DNA from: Flavobacterium fluviatile
GTDB taxonomy: Bacteria; Bacteroidota; Bacteroidia; Flavobacteriales; Flavobacteriaceae
Reading direction: 5' to 3'
DNA: 58,383 nt
Assembly (NCBI RefSeq): GCF_010645065.1
Contig: NZ_JAADZW010000022.1
Coordinates: forward strand, 1-58,383
Each line of letters starts with the position of its first letter. The first letter of the stretch is position 1. The notes under the pieces are model-generated. The model saw only the letters and a program-made list of their open reading frames with translations, searched no databases and was not told the DNA's origin. Both the position numbers and the translations under genes were made by a program. Below are positions 17,366-25,069 of the stretch, one piece after another.

Positions 17366-19480
17366 ATGAAAAACTTATTTTTCGCAGGTTTAGTCTTGTT
17401 TGCTTTCAGCACGATAGCGAATGCACAGCAATTAAAATCGCCCGAAGGAAAGTTCGTAATGGAGTTTTCGCTTCAGAACGACGGAACTCCGGTTTACAAT
17501 TTAAAATACAAAAACAAAGAAGTTGTAAAAACCAGTAAATTAGGTCTTGAACTAAAAGATGATAAAAAATCTTTGTTGAATGACTTTACAATTGCTGACA
17601 CTAAAACCTCAACTTTTGACGAAACATGGAAACCGGTATGGGGAGAAGTTGACAACATCAGAAATCATTATAACGAACTGGCGGTAACTTTAAACCAAAA
17701 AAGCACCGACAGACAGATTATAATTCGTTTCCGTTTGTTTGATGACGGACTTGGATTCAGATATGAATTCCCGGCGCAGAAGAACCTTACTTATTTTATT
17801 ATTAAAGAAGAGAGAACTCAGTTTGCCATGGCGGGCGACCACACCGCTTTCTGGATTCCGGGAGATTATGATACTCAGGAATACGATTATACCAAATCGA
17901 AATTATCAGAAATCAGAGGTTTATCTGAAAAAGCATATACTGCAAACGTTTCTCAAAAGAACTTTTCTCCAACAGGAGTTCAGACTTCTTTGATGTTAAA
18001 AACGGCTGACGGAATCTACATTAACTTACATGAAGCGGCTTTGATTAATTATTCTTGTATGCATTTGAATTTAGACGATAAAAACATGATTTTCGAATCG
18101 TGGTTAACTCCGGATGCAAAAGGTGATAAAGGGTATATGCAGGCGCCAAGCCACTCGCCATGGAGAACGATTATGGTGAGCGATGATGCAAGAGAAATCC
18201 TTTCATCAAAAATGACTTTAAACTTAAACGATCCATCAAAAATTGACGATACTTCATGGATTAAACCGGTTAAATATGTGGGTGTCTGGTGGGAAATGAT
18301 TACCGGAAAAAGTTCCTGGTCTTATACAAACGATTATCCAACAGTTCAATTGGGTGTTTCTGATTTCGCGAAAGCTAAACCAAACGGAACACACGGAGCA
18401 ACTAATGCTAACGTAAAAAAATACATTGACTTTGCTGCGCAGCACGGTTTCGACGCTGTTTTGGTCGAAGGCTGGAACGAAGGCTGGGAAGACTGGTTCG
18501 GGCATTCAAAAGATTATGTTTTTGATTTCCTGACACCTTACCCGGATTTTGATGTAAAAGGGCTTCACGAATATGCCAAATCTAAAGGTGTAAAAATCAT
18601 CATGCACCACGAAACTTCAGGATCTGTTCGCAACTACGAGCGCCACATGGATGCTGCTTATAAGTTCATGAACGATAACGGATACGATGCCGTAAAAAGC
18701 GGTTACGTAGGCGATATTTTGCCAAGAGGCGAAAACCACTACAGCCAATGGATTGTAAACCACTACCAATATGCAGTCGAAAAAGCAGCTGATTATAAAA
18801 TTATGGTGAACGCTCACGAAGCCATTCGCCCTACAGGAATCTGCAGAACATATCCAAACTTAATTGGAAATGAAGCAGCAAGAGGAACAGAATACCAGGC
18901 TTTTGGAGGTTCTAAACCAAATCACGTTACGGTATTGCCATTTACACGCTTAATCGGCGGTCCAATGGATTATACGCCTGGAATCTTCGAAATGGATATC
19001 AGCAAACTGAACCCAGATAACAAATCGCATGTAAACAGCACTTTGGCAAATCAATTGGCTTTGTACGTAACCATGTACAGTCCGTTGCAAATGGCAGCTG
19101 ATACACCGGAGAATTACAACCGTTTTCCGGATGCGTTCCAGTTCATAAAAGATGTGGCTATAGACTGGTCAGAAAGTAAATACATTGAGGCTGAGCCTGG
19201 AGATTTTGTTACGGTTGCCCGTAAAGCAAAAGGAACAAACAACTGGTTTGTTGGAAATGTAAACGGAGAAACGCCACGTACATCAACCATCGATTTCAGT
19301 TTCCTTGAAAAAGGTAAAAAGTACACCGCAACAATTTATGCTGATGCAAAAGAGGCGCATTACAAAACAAATCCGCAGGCTTATACCATCAGGAAAATTG
19401 CTGTAACCAATAAATCAAAACTATCACAGTTATCAGCTCCGGGTGGAGGTTATGCGATAAGCATTATTGAAAACAAATAA
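17366..19480 (+). CDS. susB: GH97 alpha-glucosidase (SusB-like, inverting type)
   Basis: A 704-residue periplasmic enzyme with a signal peptide (about 1-20, ending NAQQ). It releases glucose from the ends of malto-oligosaccharides. Three key glutamates can be placed: Glu416 in HHETSG, Glu485 in NAHEAIRPTG and Glu509 in RGTEYQAF. Their spacing matches SusB Glu439, Glu508 and Glu532 exactly (constant offset 23), which supports the inverting SusB subgroup. It lies between the maltose phosphorylase and the SusA-like gene. A repeat-filled gap on each side suggests it may have its own transcript. Confidence 0.94.
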   Translation: MKNLFFAGLVLFAFSTIANAQQLKSPEGKFVMEFSLQNDGTPVYNLKYKNKEVVKTSKLGLELKDDKKSLLNDFTIADTKTSTFDETWKPVWGEVDNIRNHYNELAVTLNQKSTDRQIIIRFRLFDDGLGFRYEFPAQKNLTYFIIKEERTQFAMAGDHTAFWIPGDYDTQEYDYTKSKLSEIRGLSEKAYTANVSQKNFSPTGVQTSLMLKTADGIYINLHEAALINYSCMHLNLDDKNMIFESWLTPDAKGDKGYMQAPSHSPWRTIMVSDDAREILSSKMTLNLNDPSKIDDTSWIKPVKYVGVWWEMITGKSSWSYTNDYPTVQLGVSDFAKAKPNGTHGATNANVKKYIDFAAQHGFDAVLVEGWNEGWEDWFGHSKDYVFDFLTPYPDFDVKGLHEYAKSKGVKIIMHHETSGSVRNYERHMDAAYKFMNDNGYDAVKSGYVGDILPRGENHYSQWIVNHYQYAVEKAADYKIMVNAHEAIRPTGICRTYPNLIGNEAARGTEYQAFGGSKPNHVTVLPFTRLIGGPMDYTPGIFEMDISKLNPDNKSHVNSTLANQLALYVTMYSPLQMAADTPENYNRFPDAFQFIKDVAIDWSESKYIEAEPGDFVTVARKAKGTNNWFVGNVNGETPRTSTIDFSFLEKGKKYTATIYADAKEAHYKTNPQAYTIRKIAVTNKSKLSQLSAPGGGYAISIIENK

Positions 19481-19534
19481 TTTTAAAGAACGTAATTTCC
19501 CCCAGAATTACTTGTCTTTTTTAGCAACATCTTT

Positions 19535-19594
19535 TTGTCACATCGAGCGGAGTCGAGATGCCGCAAAGGTTCTCGACTCCGCTCGAACTGACAA
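19535..19594. repeat. 24-bp near-perfect hairpin between the GH97 and GH13 genes
   Basis: Arms 19535-19558 and 19571-19594 (TTGTCA..TCGAGCGGAGTCGAGA) pair over 24 bp with two mismatches and a 12-nt loop. There is no T run, so it resembles a dispersed palindromic repeat more than a terminator. It lies 22 bp before the SusA-like start. Confidence 0.75.
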
Positions 19595-19615
19595 TGAGGA
19601 TAATTTTTTACAACT

Positions 19616-21478
19616 ATGAAAAAGCCAAAAACATCACTTATTTGTAAATTAACCTTTTGGGTCTTGTTGTTTTCCGCTTCCGCGAAAGCGCAAATCCAAA
19701 AAACAGAACCACCTTTCTGGTACGCCGGAATGAAAAATCCGGAGCTGCAGATCATGTTCTACGGAAAAAACATTTCACAATACGAAGCTTCGGTTTCAAA
19801 TAATGTGGTGATAAAAAATGTAGAGAAGACTGAAAACCCAAACTACCTCTTTGTAACCATCGATACGAAAGACGTAAAAGCTTCTGAATTGGTTTTCTCT
19901 TTTAAGATTAAAAACAAAGTCGCTTTTACACAAAAATATGCACTTAAGGAAAGAAGAGCAAATTCTGCTGACCGAAAAAGTTATGACTCGTCAGACCTGA
20001 TTTATTTGATTATGCCGGATCGTTTTGCTAATGAAAACCCGAAAAATGACAGCAATGCTTCTTTAACTGAAAAATCAAATCGCCAGGATCCAGGCGGACG
20101 CCACGGTGGAGATGTTGAAGGAATCATTAAAAACTTAGATTATATTTCTTCTTTGGGAGCAACAACCATTTGGAATACGCCATTATGCGAAGACAACGAA
20201 AAACAGCATTCGTACCACACTTATGCACAAACAGATGTTTATCGAATTGATCCTCGTTACGGAACCAATGAAGACTATGCCCGTTTATCAGCAGAATTGC
20301 ACAAAAGAGATATGAAACTGGTTATGGATTATGTTACCAATCACTGGGGAATTTCGCACTGGATGGTCAAAGATTTACCAACAAAATCGTGGATTAACCA
20401 ATTTGAAAATTACACACAAACACACCACAGACGGGAAGTAATCACAGATATTCACGCTTCAGAATCAGATCAGGAAGTTTGTATCGATGGCTGGTTTGTA
20501 CCTTCTATGCCGGACTTGAATTTAAGAAATCCGCTTGTTGCAAAATACCTGACTCAAAACGCCATCTGGTGGATTGAATTTGCCAATTTAGATGGATTTA
20601 GAGTCGATACTTATAATTATTCAGATAAAACCGCGATGGCAAACTGGGCAAAATCGGTTACAAATGAGTATCCGAATTTTAATATTGTGGGCGAAATCTG
20701 GATGAACAATCAGGCAAATTTAGCTTTTTGGCAAAAAGACAGTAAAATTGGCGCCATTGAAAATTATAATTCAAACCTTCCAAGTGTAATGGATTTTACA
20801 CTTCAAAGTCAGATTGGCTCTGTTTTCAACGAAAATGAGCCAGGCTGGGACAACGGATTGATTAAACTCTACAATAATTTTGCAATGGATTTTTTATATC
20901 CAAATACTAATAACATTTTGGTTTTTGCCGAAAATCACGACACAGACCGTATGAATCATACTTTTAAATATGATTTAGCGAAATACAAACTGGCTATGAC
21001 GTTACTGGCAACCGTTCGGGGAATTCCTCAGATTTATTATGGTTCCGAAATTGGAATGGGCGGTGATAAAGCCAAAGGCGGTGACGCTGATATTCGTCAG
21101 GATTTCCCGGGCGGTTGGGCAGGCGACAAAAACAATGCTTTCACGGCAGCAGGAAGAACGGCTGAGCAGGCTGCTTATTTTGATTTTAGTTCAAAATTAT
21201 TCAACTGGAGAAAATCAAACGAAGCGGTTCATTCCGGAAAAATGACACATTATATTCCGGAGAACAATACCTATGTGTATTTCAGATTTACAGACGCTAA
21301 AACGGTTATGGTAGTTTTTAATAACAATGCAAAAGAGCAAATTGTAAAAACTAATCGTTTCAAAGAAAACATCAAAAACTACAAATCAGGAAAAGATGTT
21401 ATTACAGGAAAAACATTCGATTTAGCTTCTGAGATTACTTTGGAGCCAAAATCAGCTCTGGTTTTAGAATTGGAATAA
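19616..21478 (+). CDS. susA: GH13 neopullulanase/cyclomaltodextrinase-like enzyme (SusA-like)
   Basis: A 620-residue periplasmic GH13 enzyme with a signal peptide (about 1-25, ..ASAKAQ). The N-terminal domain (about 30-120) resembles the N-terminal beta-sandwich of neopullulanases. The barrel has MPDRFANENP, GGRHGGDVEGI, MDYVTNH and the catalytic triad Asp331 (GFRVD), Glu360 (GEIW) and Asp442 (ENHDTDR). It would break imported maltodextrins into short sugars for the GH97 enzyme and the transporter. It closes the plus-strand maltodextrin genes; next comes a repeat-rich gap of about 290 bp. Confidence 0.92.
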   Translation: MKKPKTSLICKLTFWVLLFSASAKAQIQKTEPPFWYAGMKNPELQIMFYGKNISQYEASVSNNVVIKNVEKTENPNYLFVTIDTKDVKASELVFSFKIKNKVAFTQKYALKERRANSADRKSYDSSDLIYLIMPDRFANENPKNDSNASLTEKSNRQDPGGRHGGDVEGIIKNLDYISSLGATTIWNTPLCEDNEKQHSYHTYAQTDVYRIDPRYGTNEDYARLSAELHKRDMKLVMDYVTNHWGISHWMVKDLPTKSWINQFENYTQTHHRREVITDIHASESDQEVCIDGWFVPSMPDLNLRNPLVAKYLTQNAIWWIEFANLDGFRVDTYNYSDKTAMANWAKSVTNEYPNFNIVGEIWMNNQANLAFWQKDSKIGAIENYNSNLPSVMDFTLQSQIGSVFNENEPGWDNGLIKLYNNFAMDFLYPNTNNILVFAENHDTDRMNHTFKYDLAKYKLAMTLLATVRGIPQIYYGSEIGMGGDKAKGGDADIRQDFPGGWAGDKNNAFTAAGRTAEQAAYFDFSSKLFNWRKSNEAVHSGKMTHYIPENNTYVYFRFTDAKTVMVVFNNNAKEQIVKTNRFKENIKNYKSGKDVITGKTFDLASEITLEPKSALVLELE

Positions 21479-21493
21479 TTTTTTTCTACCACA

Positions 21494-21640
21494 ACCCGAG
21501 CGATAGCGAACAGGCGAAGCAATTCACGAATTATTTTCTTTGATAATCTCTGAGTATAAAATTTTAGTTCTCTCGCAGATTTTGGAGATTCAGCAGATTT
21601 ATTTTTTAATTATCTGCTTGATCTGCCAAATCTGCGAGAG
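21494..21640. repeat. Repeat-rich gap: dispersed element copy B and AAATCTGC hairpin
   Basis: 21494-21525 is copy B of the dispersed element (CCCGAGCGATAGCGAACAG..). 21570-21582 (CTCTCGCAGATTT) is perfectly inverted at 21628-21640, with imperfect pairing continuing inwards. No open reading frame with family features is seen here. Confidence 0.7.
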
Positions 21641-21736
21641 ACTTATTCTTTTTTACGCCCCATTCTCATTTTTTTGACAATAATTGATAATAAAAATTCG
21701 TGAATTGGTGGCTATTATTTTTCCTCTGCAACTTTG

Positions 21737-21744
21737 TACCTTTG
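21737..21744 (+). promoter_or_regulatory. -7 promoter box of the phosphodiesterase gene
   Basis: TACCTTTG fits the Bacteroidota TAnnTTTG -7 box, 25 bp before the ATG at 21770. No good -33 TTG is present at 19-bp spacing. Confidence 0.5.
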
Positions 21745-21769
21745 CAACTCTGAACCTTATTCAAAAAAA

Positions 21770-22447
21770 ATGCTAAAAATAGCTCACAGAGGTGCAAAAG
21801 CATACGAACCTGAAAATACATTGCAAGCTTTCCAAAAAGCATTAGACCTAAATTCAGACGGAATCGAACTCGACGTTCACCTAAGTGCTGACGGACATAT
21901 AATCGTAATGCACGATGAGACTATTGATAAAATGACCAATGGAAAGGGTGAAATCAATACCTATACTTTAGCCGAATTAAAGTCATTTTTAATCGCTGAT
22001 GAACTTCAAATTCCAACTCTAAATGAGGTTTTTGATTTAGTAGACAAAAAATGTTTCATCAATATCGAATTAAAAAGTAGAGATGCACTGCAGTGCGTCT
22101 CTGCCTTGATTGAAAAATATATCACAGAAAAAGGCTGGAATTATGACCATTTTATCATTTCAAGTTTTGACTGGAACGCTTTAAAAGAAGTTCAAAACCT
22201 AAATCCAAATATCCCGATTGGAGTTTTAACAGAAGAAGATATAGATACCGCTTTGGCTTTCGCCGAATCGATAAAAGCAAAAGCTATTCATCCTGATTTT
22301 CAGTTACTGAATAAGAAAAAGGTTCACCAAATTCAGGAAAAAGGATTTTTAGTTTTCCCCTGGACGGTAAATTCAGAAGAAGATATTCAAAAAGTAAAAA
22401 GTTATAAAGTAAACGGAATTATCTCTGATAATCCGGACAAAATATAA
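21770..22447 (+). CDS. Glycerophosphodiester phosphodiesterase family protein
   Basis: A 225-residue GDPD-type protein. The N-terminus has IAHRGAKAYEPENTLQAF, with the HRG and E-P-E-N-T metal-site motifs, followed by GIELDVHLSADGHIIVMHDETIDKMTNGKG. It would hydrolyse deacylated phospholipids to glycerol-3-phosphate plus an alcohol. There is no signal peptide, so it is probably cytoplasmic. The reading frame is open from an earlier ATG at 21734, but the -7 box at 21737 and family length favour the start at 21770. Confidence 0.88.
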   Translation: MLKIAHRGAKAYEPENTLQAFQKALDLNSDGIELDVHLSADGHIIVMHDETIDKMTNGKGEINTYTLAELKSFLIADELQIPTLNEVFDLVDKKCFINIELKSRDALQCVSALIEKYITEKGWNYDHFIISSFDWNALKEVQNLNPNIPIGVLTEEDIDTALAFAESIKAKAIHPDFQLLNKKKVHQIQEKGFLVFPWTVNSEEDIQKVKSYKVNGIISDNPDKI

Positions 22448-22483
22448 AGTTTAAAAATAGCCACAGATTAAAAGTTTTTTTTG

Positions 22484-22552
22484 CCACAAATTGCACAAAT
22501 TTTCACAAATTAAATGCAAAAATCAATTTGTGAAAATTTGTGTAATTTGTGG
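22484..22552. repeat. 28-bp near-perfect intergenic hairpin (ACAAATT units)
   Basis: 22484-22511 and 22525-22552 pair over 28 bp with a single mismatch and a 13-nt loop. The unit ACAAATT repeats inside each arm. It sits between the phosphodiesterase and flavoprotein genes and could work as a transcription or mRNA-end barrier. Confidence 0.8.
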
Positions 22553-22582
22553 TTAAATAAGAAAATTAGTGCCAATTAGTGT

Positions 22583-22616
22583 AATTGCTTCGCCAGTTCG
22601 CTATCACTCGAGTCGT
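22583..22616 (+). repeat. Dispersed repeat element, copy C
   Basis: The stretch AATTGCTTCGCCAGTTCGC.. followed by TATCACTCGAGTC is the forward-oriented copy of the element seen in reverse at 17104-17142 and 21494-21525. The next copy, inside the following gene at 23517, is in the same orientation. Confidence 0.7.
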
Positions 22617-22631
22617 GGCAAAAAATAAAAT

Positions 22632-23870
22632 ATGATCAAAAATTTCGATATAATAATCGTTGGCGGAGGCGCAGCAGGATTTTTTACCGCAATTAATATT
22701 GCAGAGAAAAATCCGAAACTTAAAATCGCCATTTTAGAAAGAGGAAAAGAAGTCCTTTCTAAAGTCCGCGTTTCTGGTGGTGGCAGATGCAACGTAACAC
22801 ACGCCTGTTTTGAACCGAATGAATTGGTCAAATTTTATCCAAGAGGCGAAAAAGAACTCCGGGGACCGTTTCACCAATTCTGTTCCGGAGATACCATTGA
22901 ATGGTTTGAAAAACACGGTGTCGAATTAAAAATTGAAGAAGACGGCAGAATGTTTCCGGTTTCAAATTCGTCACAAACCATAATTGATTGCTTTCTAAAA
23001 GCAACCGATAAATTAGGCATAAAAGTATTAACCGGACAAAGTGTTCAGTCAATTTTCAAAAAAGAAAACCATTGGAAAATTGATACTCAAACGGATAATT
23101 ATGCTGCTGAAAAACTAGTTATGGCAACAGGAAGTAATCCTAAAATATGGGAAATGCTTCAGGAACATGGACACGCTGTTGTAAGCCCTGTCCCTTCCCT
23201 ATTTACTTTCAATATTAAAGATTCCAGGATTAAAGAATTACCCGGAGTTGCCGCACAAGTTACCGTAAACGTAAAAGATACAAAATTAGAATCAACAGGA
23301 CCATTGTTAATCACCCATTGGGGAATGAGCGGTCCTGCAATCCTGAAACTTTCAGCCTGGGGTGCACGTATTCTGCACGATAAAAATTATCAGTTTACGA
23401 TTTTTGTAAATTGGTTAAATGATGTTGATTATGAAGACGCTGAAAAAATCTTAAAAGACTTAAAACAGGAACACGCTAAAAAAGCAGTTTCTAAAAAATC
23501 ACCTTTTGATTTGCCTATCGGCCAGTTCGCTGGCGCTCGGGTCCCGAACCGTTTATGGGAAAGTTTGGTTTTGGCTTCTGGAATTGATTCTGAAACGAAA
23601 TGGGCAGATTTATCCAAAACCCAATTGCAGAACCTGACTTCACAGTTAACAAAAGCCGAATTTAAAGTCAATGGGAAAAGCACTTTTAAGGAAGAATTTG
23701 TAACTGCAGGCGGAATCGATTTAAAGGAAATCAACTTCAAAACCATGGAAAGCAAAATTCAAGAAAACCTTTATTTTGCAGGTGAAATTGTCAATATCGA
23801 TGCCATAACAGGAGGATTTAATTTTCAGAATGCCTGGACAAGCGGGTTTATTCTGGCTCAAAATATTTAA
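22632..23870 (+). CDS. HI0933/YhiN-family flavoprotein (NAD(P)/FAD-dependent oxidoreductase)
   Basis: A 412-residue FAD-binding protein. The N-terminal dinucleotide fold has IIVGGGAAGFFTAI (about 6-19). VRVSGGGRCNVTHACFEPNEL (about 46-66) and the C-terminal VTAGGIDLKEINFKTMESK and GGFNFQNAWTSG segments are typical of the HI0933 family, whose function is not well defined. Residues 296-305 (IGQFAGARVP) look like an in-frame 30-bp insertion of the dispersed repeat (see 23517-23546), because FDLP and NRLWESL would otherwise join directly. The HAD gene starts 6 bp after its stop, so the two are probably cotranscribed. Confidence 0.88.
   Translation: MIKNFDIIIVGGGAAGFFTAINIAEKNPKLKIAILERGKEVLSKVRVSGGGRCNVTHACFEPNELVKFYPRGEKELRGPFHQFCSGDTIEWFEKHGVELKIEEDGRMFPVSNSSQTIIDCFLKATDKLGIKVLTGQSVQSIFKKENHWKIDTQTDNYAAEKLVMATGSNPKIWEMLQEHGHAVVSPVPSLFTFNIKDSRIKELPGVAAQVTVNVKDTKLESTGPLLITHWGMSGPAILKLSAWGARILHDKNYQFTIFVNWLNDVDYEDAEKILKDLKQEHAKKAVSKKSPFDLPIGQFAGARVPNRLWESLVLASGIDSETKWADLSKTQLQNLTSQLTKAEFKVNGKSTFKEEFVTAGGIDLKEINFKTMESKIQENLYFAGEIVNIDAITGGFNFQNAWTSGFILAQNI
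23517..23546 (+). repeat. In-frame copy D of the dispersed repeat inside the HI0933-family gene
   Basis: These 30 bp encode ten residues (IGQFAGARVP). GCCAGTTCGCT..C.CTCG.GTC matches intergenic copy C at 22591-22613 at all but about four positions. The core GCCAG-TTCG-CTGGC is also a small perfect hairpin. The length is a multiple of three, so the frame is kept. Confidence 0.7.
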
Positions 23871-23876
23871 AATAAA

Positions 23877-24524
23877 ATGAAATTTAAAGGAATTATTTTC
23901 GATTTAGACGGAACATTAGTCAATTCATTAGAGGATATTGCAGATGCCATGAACAAAGTTCTTATGGATCTTAACTACCCTACTCATTCGTATGATGTGT
24001 TTCAATATTTTATAGGAAGCGGGTTGCGAAATACTGTTACCAAAGCATTGCCTGAATCAAACAATACTGATGAGCAAATTGAAATCTGTCTCGAAAGAAT
24101 GGTAAAAGGATATAGTGAAGCCTGTACGTTAAAAACTAAACCCTATGAAGGCATTATCGAATTATTGGACAATTTGGTTTCCCGAAATATCAGGATCGCG
24201 ATTTTTTCCAATAAAGCAGATGAACTGACGAAGAAAATTGCTTCTGAAATATTTCCGAAACATTTTGATATGGCAATCGGCTTAAGTACTGAAGCGCTTA
24301 AAAAACCAAATCCGTTTAAAGCATTAGAAATCAGTAAAAAATGGAATTTAAAACCTGAAGAAGTAATGTTCGTAGGAGATTCTGATATTGATATGCAGAC
24401 GGCAGTAAACGCCAATATGTTTCCTGTTGGGGTTACATGGGGATACAGATCAGAAGAGGAACTGAAAGCGAGCGGTGCAAAATTGGTTGTCAATACGGCT
24501 TCTGAATTAATTGAGATTTTATAA
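23877..24524 (+). CDS. gph: HAD hydrolase, phosphoglycolate-phosphatase-like
   Basis: A 215-residue cytoplasmic HAD phosphatase. Motif I is FDLDGTLVNS (8-17), motif II IFSNKADE (about 103), and motif III/IV KKPNPF ... MFVGDSDIDMQTA. The cap domain and the GVTWGYRSEEEL segment near the end fit the phosphoglycolate phosphatase subgroup, which clears 2-phosphoglycolate from DNA repair. It follows the flavoprotein gene by 6 bp. An inverted repeat at 24555-24597 may end the transcript. Other small phosphate esters are possible substrates. Confidence 0.82.
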   Translation: MKFKGIIFDLDGTLVNSLEDIADAMNKVLMDLNYPTHSYDVFQYFIGSGLRNTVTKALPESNNTDEQIEICLERMVKGYSEACTLKTKPYEGIIELLDNLVSRNIRIAIFSNKADELTKKIASEIFPKHFDMAIGLSTEALKKPNPFKALEISKKWNLKPEEVMFVGDSDIDMQTAVNANMFPVGVTWGYRSEEELKASGAKLVVNTASELIEIL

Positions 24525-24554
24525 AATACATCTTTCATTACAAAAACAAATCAC

Positions 24555-24597
24555 AGCAATTGCCCGTTTTTATAAAAATGAAATCGGGACAATTGCT
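24555..24597 (+). terminator. Probable terminator after the gph-like gene
   Basis: AGCAATTG-CCCG (24555-24566) pairs with CGGG-A-CAATTGCT (24585-24597), a 12-bp stem with one bulge, followed by TCTTGTTTTTG. It is 30 bp downstream of the stop codon. The T run is interrupted, so strength is uncertain. Confidence 0.55.
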
Positions 24598-24780
24598 TCT
24601 TGTTTTTGCAAATGATTCCTTCCAAAAGAAAAACATCGTACTTTTTTAGCTTCGGCTCCAGCCAAAATAATTCAGCGTACAACTTTAGCTTATCGCTTCT
24701 TTTCTCGGAATTACGCCGGAATCACTTAACAGAATCCATCTAAAAATTGCCAAAAACGGAAATGTAATTGCAGAATATTC

Positions 24781-24955
24781 AATCCGAATCATATTCTTTC
24801 GAAATTTCAGAAAAACTTTTCGTCCGGAAAGGGATATCTGGTTTCTCAAACTTTAAAAGGTGATCAAATTCGCAGATTTAAAAGTTGTTGAAACTTCGGG
24901 ACATTCCAGAGGTCATTTATCCTTTTTGCAGATAAAAATGCAGTTTTGATAAAAA
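24781..24955 (+). pseudogene. Relic of a metallo-beta-lactamase-fold protein
   Basis: The 545-bp gap before the sulfatase holds fragments of coding sequence. One frame reads PNHILSKFQKNFSSGKGYLV (about 24785-24845) then SQTLKGDQI. A second frame reads FADLKVVETSGHSRGHLSF (about 24870-24925), which matches the ETPGHSxGHLS metal-ligand region of metallo-beta-lactamase-fold hydrolases. A third gives ADKNAVLI after a missing T. At least two frameshifts are needed, and no start codon or C-terminal half is recognisable. I cannot assign the parent's function. Confidence 0.5.
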
Positions 24956-25069
24956 AATGTAAGATTTTGCGTTAAAAGAAGTAATTTTCGTTAACTTTAT
25001 TGACTTGTTGTTGAGCCTGTTAGCATATAAATGCTGTTTTTTTCTGAATCAATGTAAAATTTCAAAATT

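Noticed and set aside
24143..24538. 131-codon open frame antisense to the gph-like gene
   Set aside because: It is a shadow of a clear HAD gene, with no family features and no promoter.
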